A stretch of DNA of 64,000 nt. Origin: Anaerolineaceae bacterium. GTDB lineage: Bacteria > Chloroflexota > Anaerolineae > Aggregatilineales > Phototrophicaceae. How positions within the stretch are numbered: the first letter of the stretch is position 1; each line of letters opens with the position of its first letter. Under the pieces are notes generated by a model that searched no databases, was not told where the DNA came from, and saw only the letters and a program-made list of their open reading frames with translations. The position numbers were made by a program, and so were the translations under genes. Location of the stretch: positions 310,001-374,000 of the forward strand of contig JACKCG010000003.1 in the NCBI GenBank assembly GCA_020634135.1, given 5' to 3'. Below, piece by piece: positions 1 to 7,817 of the stretch.

Positions 1-1
1 T

Positions 2-2122
2 GAACGCGCTGAGACCATCAACCGCCGCCTGACCAGTGATACCTGGAAGGGCTACCTGGGCAAGTCGAAGGCCGCTGGTCGTATCGGGTATGAATACAAT
101 CTGGAATCGCCGCAGCCGCTCAGCCACGAACTAAAACACACGCCGGAAAAAGTGGTCGAAAAAGATCGTGCTACGCAGCCGATTCTCTTGCGCGGCCAGC
201 AGATCGGTACGCTGCTGGTGCAGGAAGATAATGACTGGCGCGAGTGGCGGCCTGATGAACTCACCCTGATCGAAGGGGTGGCAGGCCGTGTCGCCCAGGC
301 GGTTGAGCAGTTCCGCGCTTTCGACGAGACGCAGTCCGCGTTGCAGGCAACTGAGGCACTTTACCGGGTCAGCGGCGAAGTCAACCGGGCGGCGACACTG
401 GATGATATCCTTCAGACCCTGGTGAATTTAACCGCTGTCGGTCAGTTTGACCGGGCGAACTTCCTCATGTTTGATCGTCCCTGGGTGGATGAAAAACCGG
501 ACACAGCGACAGTGATGGCCGTGTGGGAGCGTGATGGCAGTGCGCCGCGCGCCCCGCTTGGAACAGTCTATCCTGTGGCGGCGTTCCCGTTCATTGACAC
601 GATGGAAACTGACAAGCCATTTATCGTAGCGGATCGCGACTCGGATGCACTGGCAGACGAGACTCTGCGGGCTGTGCTACAGCAACTGGGGATGCGCAGT
701 ATCGTGTTCTTTGCCCTGGTTGCCAATAATGAATGGGTAGGGCTGCTCACCGCTCAGTCCGGAAGCCCGCGCAGTGTCAGTGACGACCAGGTGCGGCAGT
801 TGATTAGTATATCCGGCCAGGCAGCGAACGTGATCCAGAACATCCGACTGCTGGAACAGGCGCGAAAACGCGCTCTGGAAATGGAAACGGTAGCTAACGT
901 AAGCGCCGCCGCCACGACCATTCTGGATGTTGACAGACTGCTTCAGACAGTGGTGGATCTGACCAAACAGAGCTTTGACCTCTACCACGCGCATGTATAC
1001 CTGCTGAATGAAACCGGGGACACGTTGGTACTGTCTGCTGGCTCAGGTGATGCCGGCCAGGTCATGAAGGATCACGGCCACAGCATCGCACTTGATCGTG
1101 AAGTCAGTGTGGTGGCGACTGCTGCCCGCACCCGGAAAGGTATCATTATCGGCGATGTTACCCAGAACCCGACACACCTTCCGAATCCACTTCTGCCGGA
1201 AACCCGGTCAGAAATGGCTGTGCCGATGGTTGTGGGTGAAGAGTTAGTCGGCGTGCTGGATGTGCAGTCGCAGCAGGTTAACCGCTTCACTCTTGAAGAC
1301 CTGCGTATCCAGTCCACATTGGCTGACCAGATTTCCGTGGCCGTAGAAAATGCCCGCGCCTACCAACGCCAGCTTGAAACCGCCGAAAAGTTGCGCGAGG
1401 TTGACCGGCTCAAATCACAGTTCCTGGCGAACATGAGTCATGAACTGCGGACGCCACTTAACTCGATTATTGGTTACTCCGAGGTGCTGCTGGATGGTAT
1501 TGACGGCGACCTGACGGAAGATGCCATTGAAGATGTCGAAGCCATTCACAGCGGCGGCAGACATCTGCTGACCATGATTAACGAAATCCTTGACCTGGCG
1601 AAGATTGAAGCCGGGCAAATGAAGCTGGAACGCCGTCGGACCGAGTTAGAAGAAATCGTGACTGATGCAATACACACCAGCCAGATTCTTGTGAAGGATA
1701 AGTCGGTTGAGTTGAAAGTGATCGCTGAACCAGACATGCCGCCCGTGTTTGGCGACCCGATTCGTATTCGCCAGATCATCCTCAATCTGTTGAGTAATGC
1801 GGCAAAGTTCACCGAAAACGGCGAGATTGTCGTGAGCTATGGATCGCAGGATAACCAGACGGCCTTTGTCAAAGTTCAGGATACGGGTATCGGGATGTCA
1901 CCCGAAGGGCTGACCGTGATTTTTGAACAGTTCCAGCAGGTGGATGGCTCGTCTACACGCCGCGCCGGTGGTACGGGATTGGGGCTGACCATCACCCGAT
2001 ACCTGGTTGATATGCACCAGGGCGAGATCTTTGTCGAAAGCGAACTGGGCAAAGGGTCAACTTTCTGGTTCACACTGCCGCTTTACGTTGCCGAAGAAGT
2101 CCCTACTCTGGAGGCCAAATAG
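2..2122 (+). CDS. GAF-rich sensor histidine kinase (5' end outside window)
   Basis: The frame is open from base 2, so the protein enters from beyond the left edge and at least 706 residues are visible; a GTG at 152 is only an internal codon. Counted from base 2 there is the tail of a GAF domain (to about 105), two complete GAF domains (about 115-275 and 290-450), a HisKA helix with SHELRTPLNSIIGY (phospho-acceptor His480) and a HATPase_c domain with NLLSNAAKFT (N box), DTGIGM (G1) and GTGLGL (G2). No membrane segment is visible, which suggests a soluble sensor. The stop lies 3 bases before the next start, so the kinase is probably co-translated with the PLP-enzyme/receiver fusion and the small receiver that follow, and may phosphorylate both. 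The signal is unknown. Confidence 0.93.
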   Translation, partial: ERAETINRRLTSDTWKGYLGKSKAAGRIGYEYNLESPQPLSHELKHTPEKVVEKDRATQPILLRGQQIGTLLVQEDNDWREWRPDELTLIEGVAGRVAQAVEQFRAFDETQSALQATEALYRVSGEVNRAATLDDILQTLVNLTAVGQFDRANFLMFDRPWVDEKPDTATVMAVWERDGSAPRAPLGTVYPVAAFPFIDTMETDKPFIVADRDSDALADETLRAVLQQLGMRSIVFFALVANNEWVGLLTAQSGSPRSVSDDQVRQLISISGQAANVIQNIRLLEQARKRALEMETVANVSAAATTILDVDRLLQTVVDLTKQSFDLYHAHVYLLNETGDTLVLSAGSGDAGQVMKDHGHSIALDREVSVVATAARTRKGIIIGDVTQNPTHLPNPLLPETRSEMAVPMVVGEELVGVLDVQSQQVNRFTLEDLRIQSTLADQISVAVENARAYQRQLETAEKLREVDRLKSQFLANMSHELRTPLNSIIGYSEVLLDGIDGDLTEDAIEDVEAIHSGGRHLLTMINEILDLAKIEAGQMKLERRRTELEEIVTDAIHTSQILVKDKSVELKVIAEPDMPPVFGDPIRIRQIILNLLSNAAKFTENGEIVVSYGSQDNQTAFVKVQDTGIGMSPEGLTVIFEQFQQVDGSSTRRAGGTGLGLTITRYLVDMHQGEIFVESELGKGSTFWFTLPLYVAEEVPTLEAK

Positions 2123-2125
2123 TTC

Positions 2126-4228
2126 ATGCCCTCTCTGTTTACAAAGGTGGTTTGCCTGGAATGTCAGCATGAAGTAACCGCCGAAATCGGGCTGACAGCC
2201 TGTCCGCAATGTGGTTCCAACTGGTTGGATGCACAGTATGACTATACTACGGTGGCGGGTCTCTGGCCCGCCACGCTGGCGTCTCGTGAACGTTCGATGT
2301 GGCGATATGCTGAGCTGCTGCCACTGGATGCGCCGGATGCCGATTTGCTGATGGGCGAAGGGTTTACCTCCCTTAATCGGTTGCCACACTATGAGCGGTT
2401 GTATGGTCATCCCCACATCTATATGAAAGATGAGCGCCAGGGGCCGACCAGTTCATTCAAAGACCGGCAGGCGGCGCTTTCGGTGCAGGCCATGTCCCGC
2501 GCCGGCATAAAAGAGTGCGTGCTGGCCTCTACCGGCAATGCCGGGGTCGCCTATGCCGCTTACTGCGCCCGCGCCGGGATCAAGCTGTGGCTCTTCCTGA
2601 CAAGCCTGGCGATTGGCGATAAACTACGTGAGGCCGCCCTGTATGGTGCGGAAGTTGTGCGTGTTTCTGGCACGTATGACGAAACCAAGTATGTCGCGGC
2701 GGAATTCGCCCGGCGTAAGGGCATTCACCTTGACCGGGGCGCGAAGGCCATCCCCGGCAAGGAGAGTATGAAAACCCTGGCCTACGAGATTGCCGAGCAG
2801 CTTGGCCTGAAACTTCACCCCGACCAACCGGGCAAATGGCAGGCTCCAGACTGGTATATCCAGGCGGTGAGCGGTGGTATTGGCCCGCTGGGCGTATCGA
2901 AGGGTTTCAGCGAACTCTACCGGATGGGCCTGATTGACCGGATGCCGAAGCTGGGCATTGTCCAGGCGGCAGGGTGTGCCCCGATGGTCAAGGCCTTCCA
3001 TGCCGGACAGACCAAGGCCGCCCCGGTTATCCCCAAGACACTGATTACCGTACTGGCTACGGGCGACCCCGGCCATGCTTACACGCTGCTGCATGACACG
3101 GTGTCAGGTAATGGCGGTGCGATGGTGTCCGTTGATGACGGTAAAACGTTCGAGGCCATGCGCCAGTTGGCGCGGCATGGCGGTTGTTCGGTAGAACCGG
3201 CGACTGCGGTGGCGTTTGCCGGGCTTGAACAGATGCTGGCCGATGGCACGATTAAGACGGACGAGGTGGTTGTTGTCAACTGTTCCGGCCATACGTTCCC
3301 GGTGGAGAGTCACATTCTGGGCGACCAGTTGGTACTTGACCTCGAACTGAACCCGGCTGAGCAGGCACGCGAAGAAGGACTGGACGCTGCGATTCGCAGC
3401 CTGGACGAACAGGCAACTTCCATTCTGATTGTGGATGATAACCCGAATGACCGCCGCCTGATCCGCCGCTTATTGCAGCGTTACAAACGCTACCGGATTC
3501 ATGAAGCGGGCAGCGGGAACGAAGCGCTGCGCCTTGTCCGGGAGCAGCAGCCCGACCTGATAATTGCTGACCTCACCATGCCGGAGATGGATGGTTTTAC
3601 CTTACTGGAAAATCTTAAGAATAATCCACAGACCGCCCACATTCCGGTGACGGTAGTTTCCGCCAAAAATCTCTCCGAGAACGATGCCAGACTGCTCAAC
3701 GAGTACAGCGAATCTGTATGGGCGAAGGGTGGGTTTGAAACCCGCCAGTTGGTGGATCATATTGCGGAAAAGCTGGGACATTCACCCAGTACGCCGTCCC
3801 GCGCTCAGCCGGCCAGGTCAGGCATGACTCAGGCAGATAAGCCCGTCGTTACAGCGGACATGGAAACCATTGTCATCGTAGAAGACAATCCCTATGATCG
3901 GCGGTTGGCGCGGCGGTTGTTAGAAAGCGGCGGCTACTACCGCGTGGTTGAAACGTCCAATGGGCGTGATGGTCTGAAAGCCATTTATACGTATCGTCCG
4001 GCGCTGGTGCTGCTCGACCTGATGCTGCCGGAGATGGACGGCTTTTCAGTGTTGGAGGCTATGCGCGGCGACAGCACTTTGCGAGATATTCCGGTGATTG
4101 TTATTTCTGCAAAGGACCTTTCGCAGCAGGAGCGCGATACACTGGCGAACCAGATTTTATCCATCATCACGAAGGCTTCATGGGATAACAAGCACTTTCT
4201 TGACGCCGTGCAAAATGCGCTAAAGTAG
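2126..4228 (+). CDS. threonine synthase-like PLP enzyme fused to two receiver domains
   Basis: This 700-residue protein joins a metabolic enzyme to a signalling module. Residues 1-35 hold a zinc-ribbon-like CLEC...CPQC pair as in many threonine synthases. Residues 36-400 are a fold-type II PLP domain with SSFKDRQA (Schiff-base Lys112), STGNAG (134-140) and the glycine loop AVSGGIGPLG. Residues 432-550 are a first receiver with ILIVDDN and ADLTMPEMDG (Asp482). Residues 581-700 are a second receiver with IVIVEDN and LDLMLPEMDG (Asp631). Both receivers keep the acidic pocket, the SA switch and a late Lys (534 and 683). Family knowledge gives conversion of phosphohomoserine to threonine or a related beta-replacement; the real substrate is not shown. 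It lies between a kinase and a single receiver, so phosphorylation may tune the enzyme, or the PLP domain may act as a ligand sensor. The joint reads through without a break, so it is a true fusion in this sequence. Confidence 0.9.
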   Translation: MPSLFTKVVCLECQHEVTAEIGLTACPQCGSNWLDAQYDYTTVAGLWPATLASRERSMWRYAELLPLDAPDADLLMGEGFTSLNRLPHYERLYGHPHIYMKDERQGPTSSFKDRQAALSVQAMSRAGIKECVLASTGNAGVAYAAYCARAGIKLWLFLTSLAIGDKLREAALYGAEVVRVSGTYDETKYVAAEFARRKGIHLDRGAKAIPGKESMKTLAYEIAEQLGLKLHPDQPGKWQAPDWYIQAVSGGIGPLGVSKGFSELYRMGLIDRMPKLGIVQAAGCAPMVKAFHAGQTKAAPVIPKTLITVLATGDPGHAYTLLHDTVSGNGGAMVSVDDGKTFEAMRQLARHGGCSVEPATAVAFAGLEQMLADGTIKTDEVVVVNCSGHTFPVESHILGDQLVLDLELNPAEQAREEGLDAAIRSLDEQATSILIVDDNPNDRRLIRRLLQRYKRYRIHEAGSGNEALRLVREQQPDLIIADLTMPEMDGFTLLENLKNNPQTAHIPVTVVSAKNLSENDARLLNEYSESVWAKGGFETRQLVDHIAEKLGHSPSTPSRAQPARSGMTQADKPVVTADMETIVIVEDNPYDRRLARRLLESGGYYRVVETSNGRDGLKAIYTYRPALVLLDLMLPEMDGFSVLEAMRGDSTLRDIPVIVISAKDLSQQERDTLANQILSIITKASWDNKHFLDAVQNALK

Positions 4229-4266
4229 GTGTTTTGCAGCGTGTGATTAGCCAGGAGCATATCAAC

Positions 4267-4650
4267 TTGAGTCAGATACTTATTATTGAGGATAACGAAC
4301 AGAATGCGCGGATGGCGGCCAAACTGCTGCGCAATGCCGGGCATGAGGTCATCGTCGCCGAAGATGGTGAATCCGGCATGATAGTGCTGCTGGAAACACC
4401 ACCTGACCTGGTGCTGGTTGACCTGGGGCTGCCGGATATTGACGGGCAGACAATTGTGGCGATGCTGCGCCAGCAGCCCAGCCTGAATCAGACTGCCGTG
4501 ATCGCTTTTACGGCCTGGCCGGAAGAACAGGCGCAGGAGATGGCGCGGGCTTACAACTGTGACGGCATTATCACCAAACCGATTGATACCCGCGCTTTTG
4601 CCGGGCAGGTCGCGGGCTATTTGCAGCAGAACAGATCCCAACTGAACTGA
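4267..4650 (+). CDS. single-domain response regulator (DivK/CheY-like)
   Basis: A stand-alone receiver of 127 residues with ILIIEDNEQN at the start, phospho-acceptor Asp52 in VDLGLPDIDG, Thr82 in FTAW and Lys104 in ITKPID. It has no output domain, so it should act by protein contact or as a phosphate shuttle. I chose the TTG at 4267 because AGGAG (4253-4257) sits 9 bases upstream and translation then begins right at the receiver; a TTG at 4234 would add 11 residues but lacks such a site. It is the third gene of the kinase / PLP-receiver operon and probably shares phosphate with those proteins. The sequence resembles the DivK-type receivers (NARMAAKLL) that follow hybrid kinases. Confidence 0.88.
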   Translation: MSQILIIEDNEQNARMAAKLLRNAGHEVIVAEDGESGMIVLLETPPDLVLVDLGLPDIDGQTIVAMLRQQPSLNQTAVIAFTAWPEEQAQEMARAYNCDGIITKPIDTRAFAGQVAGYLQQNRSQLN

Positions 4651-4756
4651 GTGCGGTGTTCTGTACGCGCCAGTTCTTTTCTATAGGTGGAGAGTTTAGG
4701 ACTCTCCTATACAACCAGCTCATTATTGGCAGATGACTAACCACAAGGAGGTTGGC

Positions 4757-5659
4757 TTGATCGGGGAGAAGTTGCAGCCTAAAACCGACCTGACAACCAA
4801 CGGACACAAACCGGCGCATACCGCCAGACCAACGAGCGAATACAGCTTTAAGCAGTTGGCCGATATTTACAACCAGACGCGATTAGATTATATCGTGCCG
4901 ATGCCGATGAACGCCCGCAAAATGGAAGAGTATGTCACCAATTTTGCGGTGAATCTGGACGCCTCGGTAGTCGTCTATGACCGGGAAGGCGAACTGGCTG
5001 GCCTGGGAATGCTCGGTATCCGCGATGGCCGGGCATGGATTACCCGCCTGGGCGTCGTCCCTGATCGGCGTGGCAACAACCTGGGAATGTTCATGATGAC
5101 AACCATCCTGGATGCCGCCCGCCAGCACAACTGCCGCCTGGTGCAGTTGGAGGTGATTCGGGGAAATACCCCTGCCTACCGGATGTTCCACAAATGCGGT
5201 TTTCGTGATGCGCGTGATCTCCTGGTTGTTCGCCGCCCGCCTGGCCCGATCCCGTTCGACAATCCTGAGCCGGATGCTGTCATCACAAACCTGAGCGCTG
5301 CCGAAATCCAGACCTGCCTGGCAGAAGAGCGTGGGGAAGGCGCGTCCTGGCTGGATGAGAGCGCTTCGATTCTGCGGGCGGGCAGTTTGCAGGGGCTGCA
5401 TATCACGCTGCCTACGGGCGAATCCGGTTGGATTGTCTACCAGAGTACGGCGTTCCAACTGTCCTTCCTCGTGTTGCATACCCCGTCACAGGTGCGTGAC
5501 CGAATGGCGCTGGCGCTGCTCTACAATATGCACTCGCGCCACCCGATGCAGGATACGAAATACGAGAATATCCCGGCGCTCGATCTGCGCTGGCCGGTGT
5601 TTCAGAAAATAGGCTATGTCGAGGCTTTCCGCCGGATTGAGATGTTCCTCTATTTTTGA
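4757..5659 (+). CDS. GNAT family N-acetyltransferase with C-terminal second domain
   Basis: The protein has about 300 residues. Its N-terminal half is a GNAT fold: ITRLGVVPDRRGNNLGM is the acetyl-CoA pyrophosphate loop (R/Q-x-x-G-x-G/A type), followed by LVQLEVIRGNTPAYRMFHKC, the usual N-x-x-A/Y-x-x-F/Y segment. The C-terminal half (about 180-300) is weakly conserved and ends in FQKIGYVEAF, so it may be a degenerate second GNAT lobe. The acceptor is unknown. I prefer the TTG at 4757 because a full AAGGAGG (4745-4751) lies 5 bases upstream; the in-frame ATG at 4733 has no ribosome site. It follows the signalling operon by about 107 bases and is followed by a terminator. Confidence 0.8.
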   Translation: MIGEKLQPKTDLTTNGHKPAHTARPTSEYSFKQLADIYNQTRLDYIVPMPMNARKMEEYVTNFAVNLDASVVVYDREGELAGLGMLGIRDGRAWITRLGVVPDRRGNNLGMFMMTTILDAARQHNCRLVQLEVIRGNTPAYRMFHKCGFRDARDLLVVRRPPGPIPFDNPEPDAVITNLSAAEIQTCLAEERGEGASWLDESASILRAGSLQGLHITLPTGESGWIVYQSTAFQLSFLVLHTPSQVRDRMALALLYNMHSRHPMQDTKYENIPALDLRWPVFQKIGYVEAFRRIEMFLYF

Positions 5660-5699
5660 TACGCTAGTTTTCGTGATTCTACCGATCTGGGTTATGAGG

Positions 5700-5730
5700 C
5701 TGCCGGGATGATCTCCCTGGCAGTCTTTTT
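5700..5730 (+). terminator. intrinsic terminator after the GNAT gene
   Basis: An arm CTGCCGGGA pairs with TCCCTGGCAG (one bulged base) around a short loop, and the stem is followed at once by TCTTTTT. This is a standard rho-independent layout on the + strand, 40 bases after the stop at 5659. It separates the signalling operon from the sigma factor gene. Confidence 0.75.
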
Positions 5731-5794
5731 GCGGTGGCTGGCTGATTGTGATGCGCCGCATCTATTCAGAATGGTTATGACCTGAGTTTGCCTT

Positions 5795-5824
5795 TAGACA
5801 GTGACCCGGTTTTTAAGCTATACT
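5795..5824 (+). promoter_or_regulatory. sigma-70-type promoter for the sigma factor gene
   Basis: TAGACA and TATACT stand 18 bases apart, about 50 bases before the ATG at 5873. The -10 hexamer is strong and the -35 fair. The promoter lies just after a terminator, so the sigma factor gene is probably its own transcription unit. Confidence 0.5.
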
Positions 5825-5872
5825 CTTAGATAGTCTGGCTGATAACGTCCACTAGACCCTTCCAGAGAGCCG

Positions 5873-6529
5873 ATGACGGAACGAACGAACGAACAATGGA
5901 TGGCCGACCTGACAGGCCGTCCACAGCAGCAGGAAGCCGCGTTGGTTGACCTGAGGGAACGCTTGCAGCGGGGTATCTATTATTATTTGAGCCGGGAACG
6001 CAGCGATCTGGCTGACCTGGCGCACGCGGAAATCCAGCAAATGGCGGAAGACCTGGCACAGGATGCGACGCTGCGGGTAATGGAAAACCTCGATAGTTTC
6101 CGCGGGGACAGCCGCTTTACGACCTGGGCGACCAAGGTCGCGGTACGGGTGGCGATCAGCGATTTGCGCCGGGCGCGCTACAAGGATTTCAGCCTGGACA
6201 GCCTGACAGCCGACGGCGAACTTCAGCCATTTTCCCCTGATGGAATGGTGGGCGGCAGTATACCCACCGGCCCGGAAGACTTCGTGGAACGCGACGATGT
6301 GATGCTCAAGATCGGCAAGGCGCTGGAAGAGGTGCTCACGGATCGGCAGCGGCAGGCGTTGGCGGCGGTGGCGCTCAAGGGGGTGCCGCTGGAGATTGTG
6401 GCGGAACAGATGGATACGAACCGTAACGCGCTCTATAAGCTCATCCACGATGCCCGCCGTAAACTGCGGGCGCACCTCGAATCCCAGGGACTTTCCACTG
6501 ACTACATGCTCAGCCTGTTTGAGAAGTGA
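5873..6529 (+). CDS. sigma-70 family RNA polymerase sigma factor (ECF-like)
   Basis: 218 residues with two sigma regions. Region 2 is around residues 55-105: LAQDATLRVMENLDSFRG, then the promoter-melting stretch RFTTWATKVAVRVAI and a basic DLRRARYKD. Region 4 is around 150-200: LTDRQRQALAAVAL and a helix-turn-helix VAEQMDTNRNALYKLIHDAR. Regions 1 and 3 are absent, as in extracytoplasmic-function factors. The N-terminal about 50 residues include an unusual YYYLSRERSDLADLAH segment. No anti-sigma gene lies beside it; the next genes belong to an unrelated AT-rich restriction-modification block, which may have displaced a former partner. It should direct RNA polymerase to a small regulon. The ATG at 5873 is the first good start after a promoter at 5795-5824. 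Confidence 0.85.
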   Translation: MTERTNEQWMADLTGRPQQQEAALVDLRERLQRGIYYYLSRERSDLADLAHAEIQQMAEDLAQDATLRVMENLDSFRGDSRFTTWATKVAVRVAISDLRRARYKDFSLDSLTADGELQPFSPDGMVGGSIPTGPEDFVERDDVMLKIGKALEEVLTDRQRQALAAVALKGVPLEIVAEQMDTNRNALYKLIHDARRKLRAHLESQGLSTDYMLSLFEK

Positions 6530-6546
6530 CAAAAAGATGTGATAAT

Positions 6547-6584
6547 TTTACATCATCAAAAGTAAGACTATGAACAGGTAGTCT
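6547..6584 (+). promoter_or_regulatory. promoter and overlapping inverted repeat before the methyltransferase
   Basis: TTTACA (6547-6552) and TATGAA (6569-6574) are 16 bases apart and form a plausible promoter. The inverted repeat AGACTA / TAGTCT (6565-6570 and 6579-6584, 8-base gap) covers the -10 and the start site, where a repressor would act. A second small repeat, GATGT/ACATC, lies just upstream (6536-6554). No controller (C) protein gene is present nearby, so the binder is unknown. It could be the methyltransferase itself. Confidence 0.4.
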
Positions 6585-6607
6585 AAGATATAAGGATTTT
6601 GAAACAA

Positions 6608-7810
6608 GTGACATCAAACAAAAAAACGGTTGCCGAGAAACGCCTATACAGTATCCTTGATGTTCAATCAGCCAAGAAAGTAGCCTCTATATGGCTAGAG
6701 GGTGCTGAGTTGGAAAATGCTATTGACTTTGGATTGCCAGAAGTCGATGATCGCTATCACGTTTGGCGAGTGCCACTTTTGGCAAAATCCAATGGCGTGC
6801 GACTCGGCGAAGTTGTTATTGATGCTCGTAATTCTTTGATCTTAGAGGGGAAATCAACCAATCCTGCAACACTGGAAGCTCGTTTGTTAGGGCGGCAGGA
6901 GAGGCCAATTTCGCCACGCCGTGTATCACACAAATCTAATAGCAAGTACGAGTTGTCAGATTTACGCAATACCATCGCTGGAGGTGACTGTGAGGAAATT
7001 TTACAGGAGCTTCCCGCCGAGAGTGTCGATCTTGTATTTACTTCTCCACCCTATTATAACGCACGTCCAGAGTATGCTGATTACCTTACTTATGATGAAT
7101 ACTTATTGAAACTGCGAAAGATCATTCACAATACTCACCGTGTCCTTTCTGAAGGACGCTTCTTTGTTATAAATATTGCACCAGTACTCATTAGACGAGC
7201 TAGCCGGGGTGAAGCGTCAAAAAGAATTGCCGTACCATTTGATGTTCACCAGTTGTTTATTCAAGAGGGATTTGAATTTATGGAGGACATTATCTGGGAA
7301 AAACCTGAAGGAGCGGGATGGGCAACAAGTCGTGGGCGTCGTTTTGCGGCAGACCGAAACCCGCTACAATATAAGGCTGTTCCTGTCACGGAGTATATTC
7401 TTGTTTATCGTAAAAAGACGGCAAAACTTATTGATTGGAATATCCGCGCTCATCCAAATCCAGAACTAGTTGCTCAATCCCGTATTGACGATGATTATGA
7501 ACGCACCAATATTTGGCGCATACCACCAAGTTACGATAAACGACACCCGGCAATCTTTCCATTGGAAATGGCCGAAAAAGTTGTGAAATATTATTCCTTC
7601 AAGAAGGATGTTGTGCTTGATCCCTTTGCTGGTATTGGTACAGTTGGTAGAGCTGCTACTAGACTGGGACGCCGTTTTATCCTAATTGAACAAGACATGA
7701 ACTATGTGAATATCATTCGCGATGAAGCTAAAGCCTGGATGGGACCCGAAGCACGTAACATTCTGACCATAAATTGCCCGCCGATTTCAGTTGACGATAC
7801 ACTACTCTAG
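6608..7810 (+). CDS. type II DNA methyltransferase, beta class (SPPY type)
   Basis: This is the modification half of a restriction-modification pair. About 400 residues hold the catalytic TSPPYY (near residue 145) before the SAM-binding DPFAGIGT (near residue 338), the order of beta-class enzymes that methylate an exocyclic amino group. SPPY favours N4-cytosine, though N6-adenine is not excluded. The N-terminal 115 residues have no familiar motif. The segment between the motifs carries the WEKPEGAGWATSRGRRF region, where target recognition often lies. I place the start at the GTG at 6608, 11 bases after AAGGA; a TTG at 6599 is also in frame but only 2 bases from that site. Base composition is much more AT-rich than the neighbours, so the pair was probably acquired. 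The restriction gene follows after 7 bases. Confidence 0.88.
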   Translation: MTSNKKTVAEKRLYSILDVQSAKKVASIWLEGAELENAIDFGLPEVDDRYHVWRVPLLAKSNGVRLGEVVIDARNSLILEGKSTNPATLEARLLGRQERPISPRRVSHKSNSKYELSDLRNTIAGGDCEEILQELPAESVDLVFTSPPYYNARPEYADYLTYDEYLLKLRKIIHNTHRVLSEGRFFVINIAPVLIRRASRGEASKRIAVPFDVHQLFIQEGFEFMEDIIWEKPEGAGWATSRGRRFAADRNPLQYKAVPVTEYILVYRKKTAKLIDWNIRAHPNPELVAQSRIDDDYERTNIWRIPPSYDKRHPAIFPLEMAEKVVKYYSFKKDVVLDPFAGIGTVGRAATRLGRRFILIEQDMNYVNIIRDEAKAWMGPEARNILTINCPPISVDDTLL

Positions 7811-7817
7811 CTGAACT

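Noticed and set aside
6536..6584. C-box operators of a controller-type restriction system
   Set aside because: The GACT/AGTC-like halves are 10 bases apart and no C-protein gene exists, so the classical C-box model does not fit.
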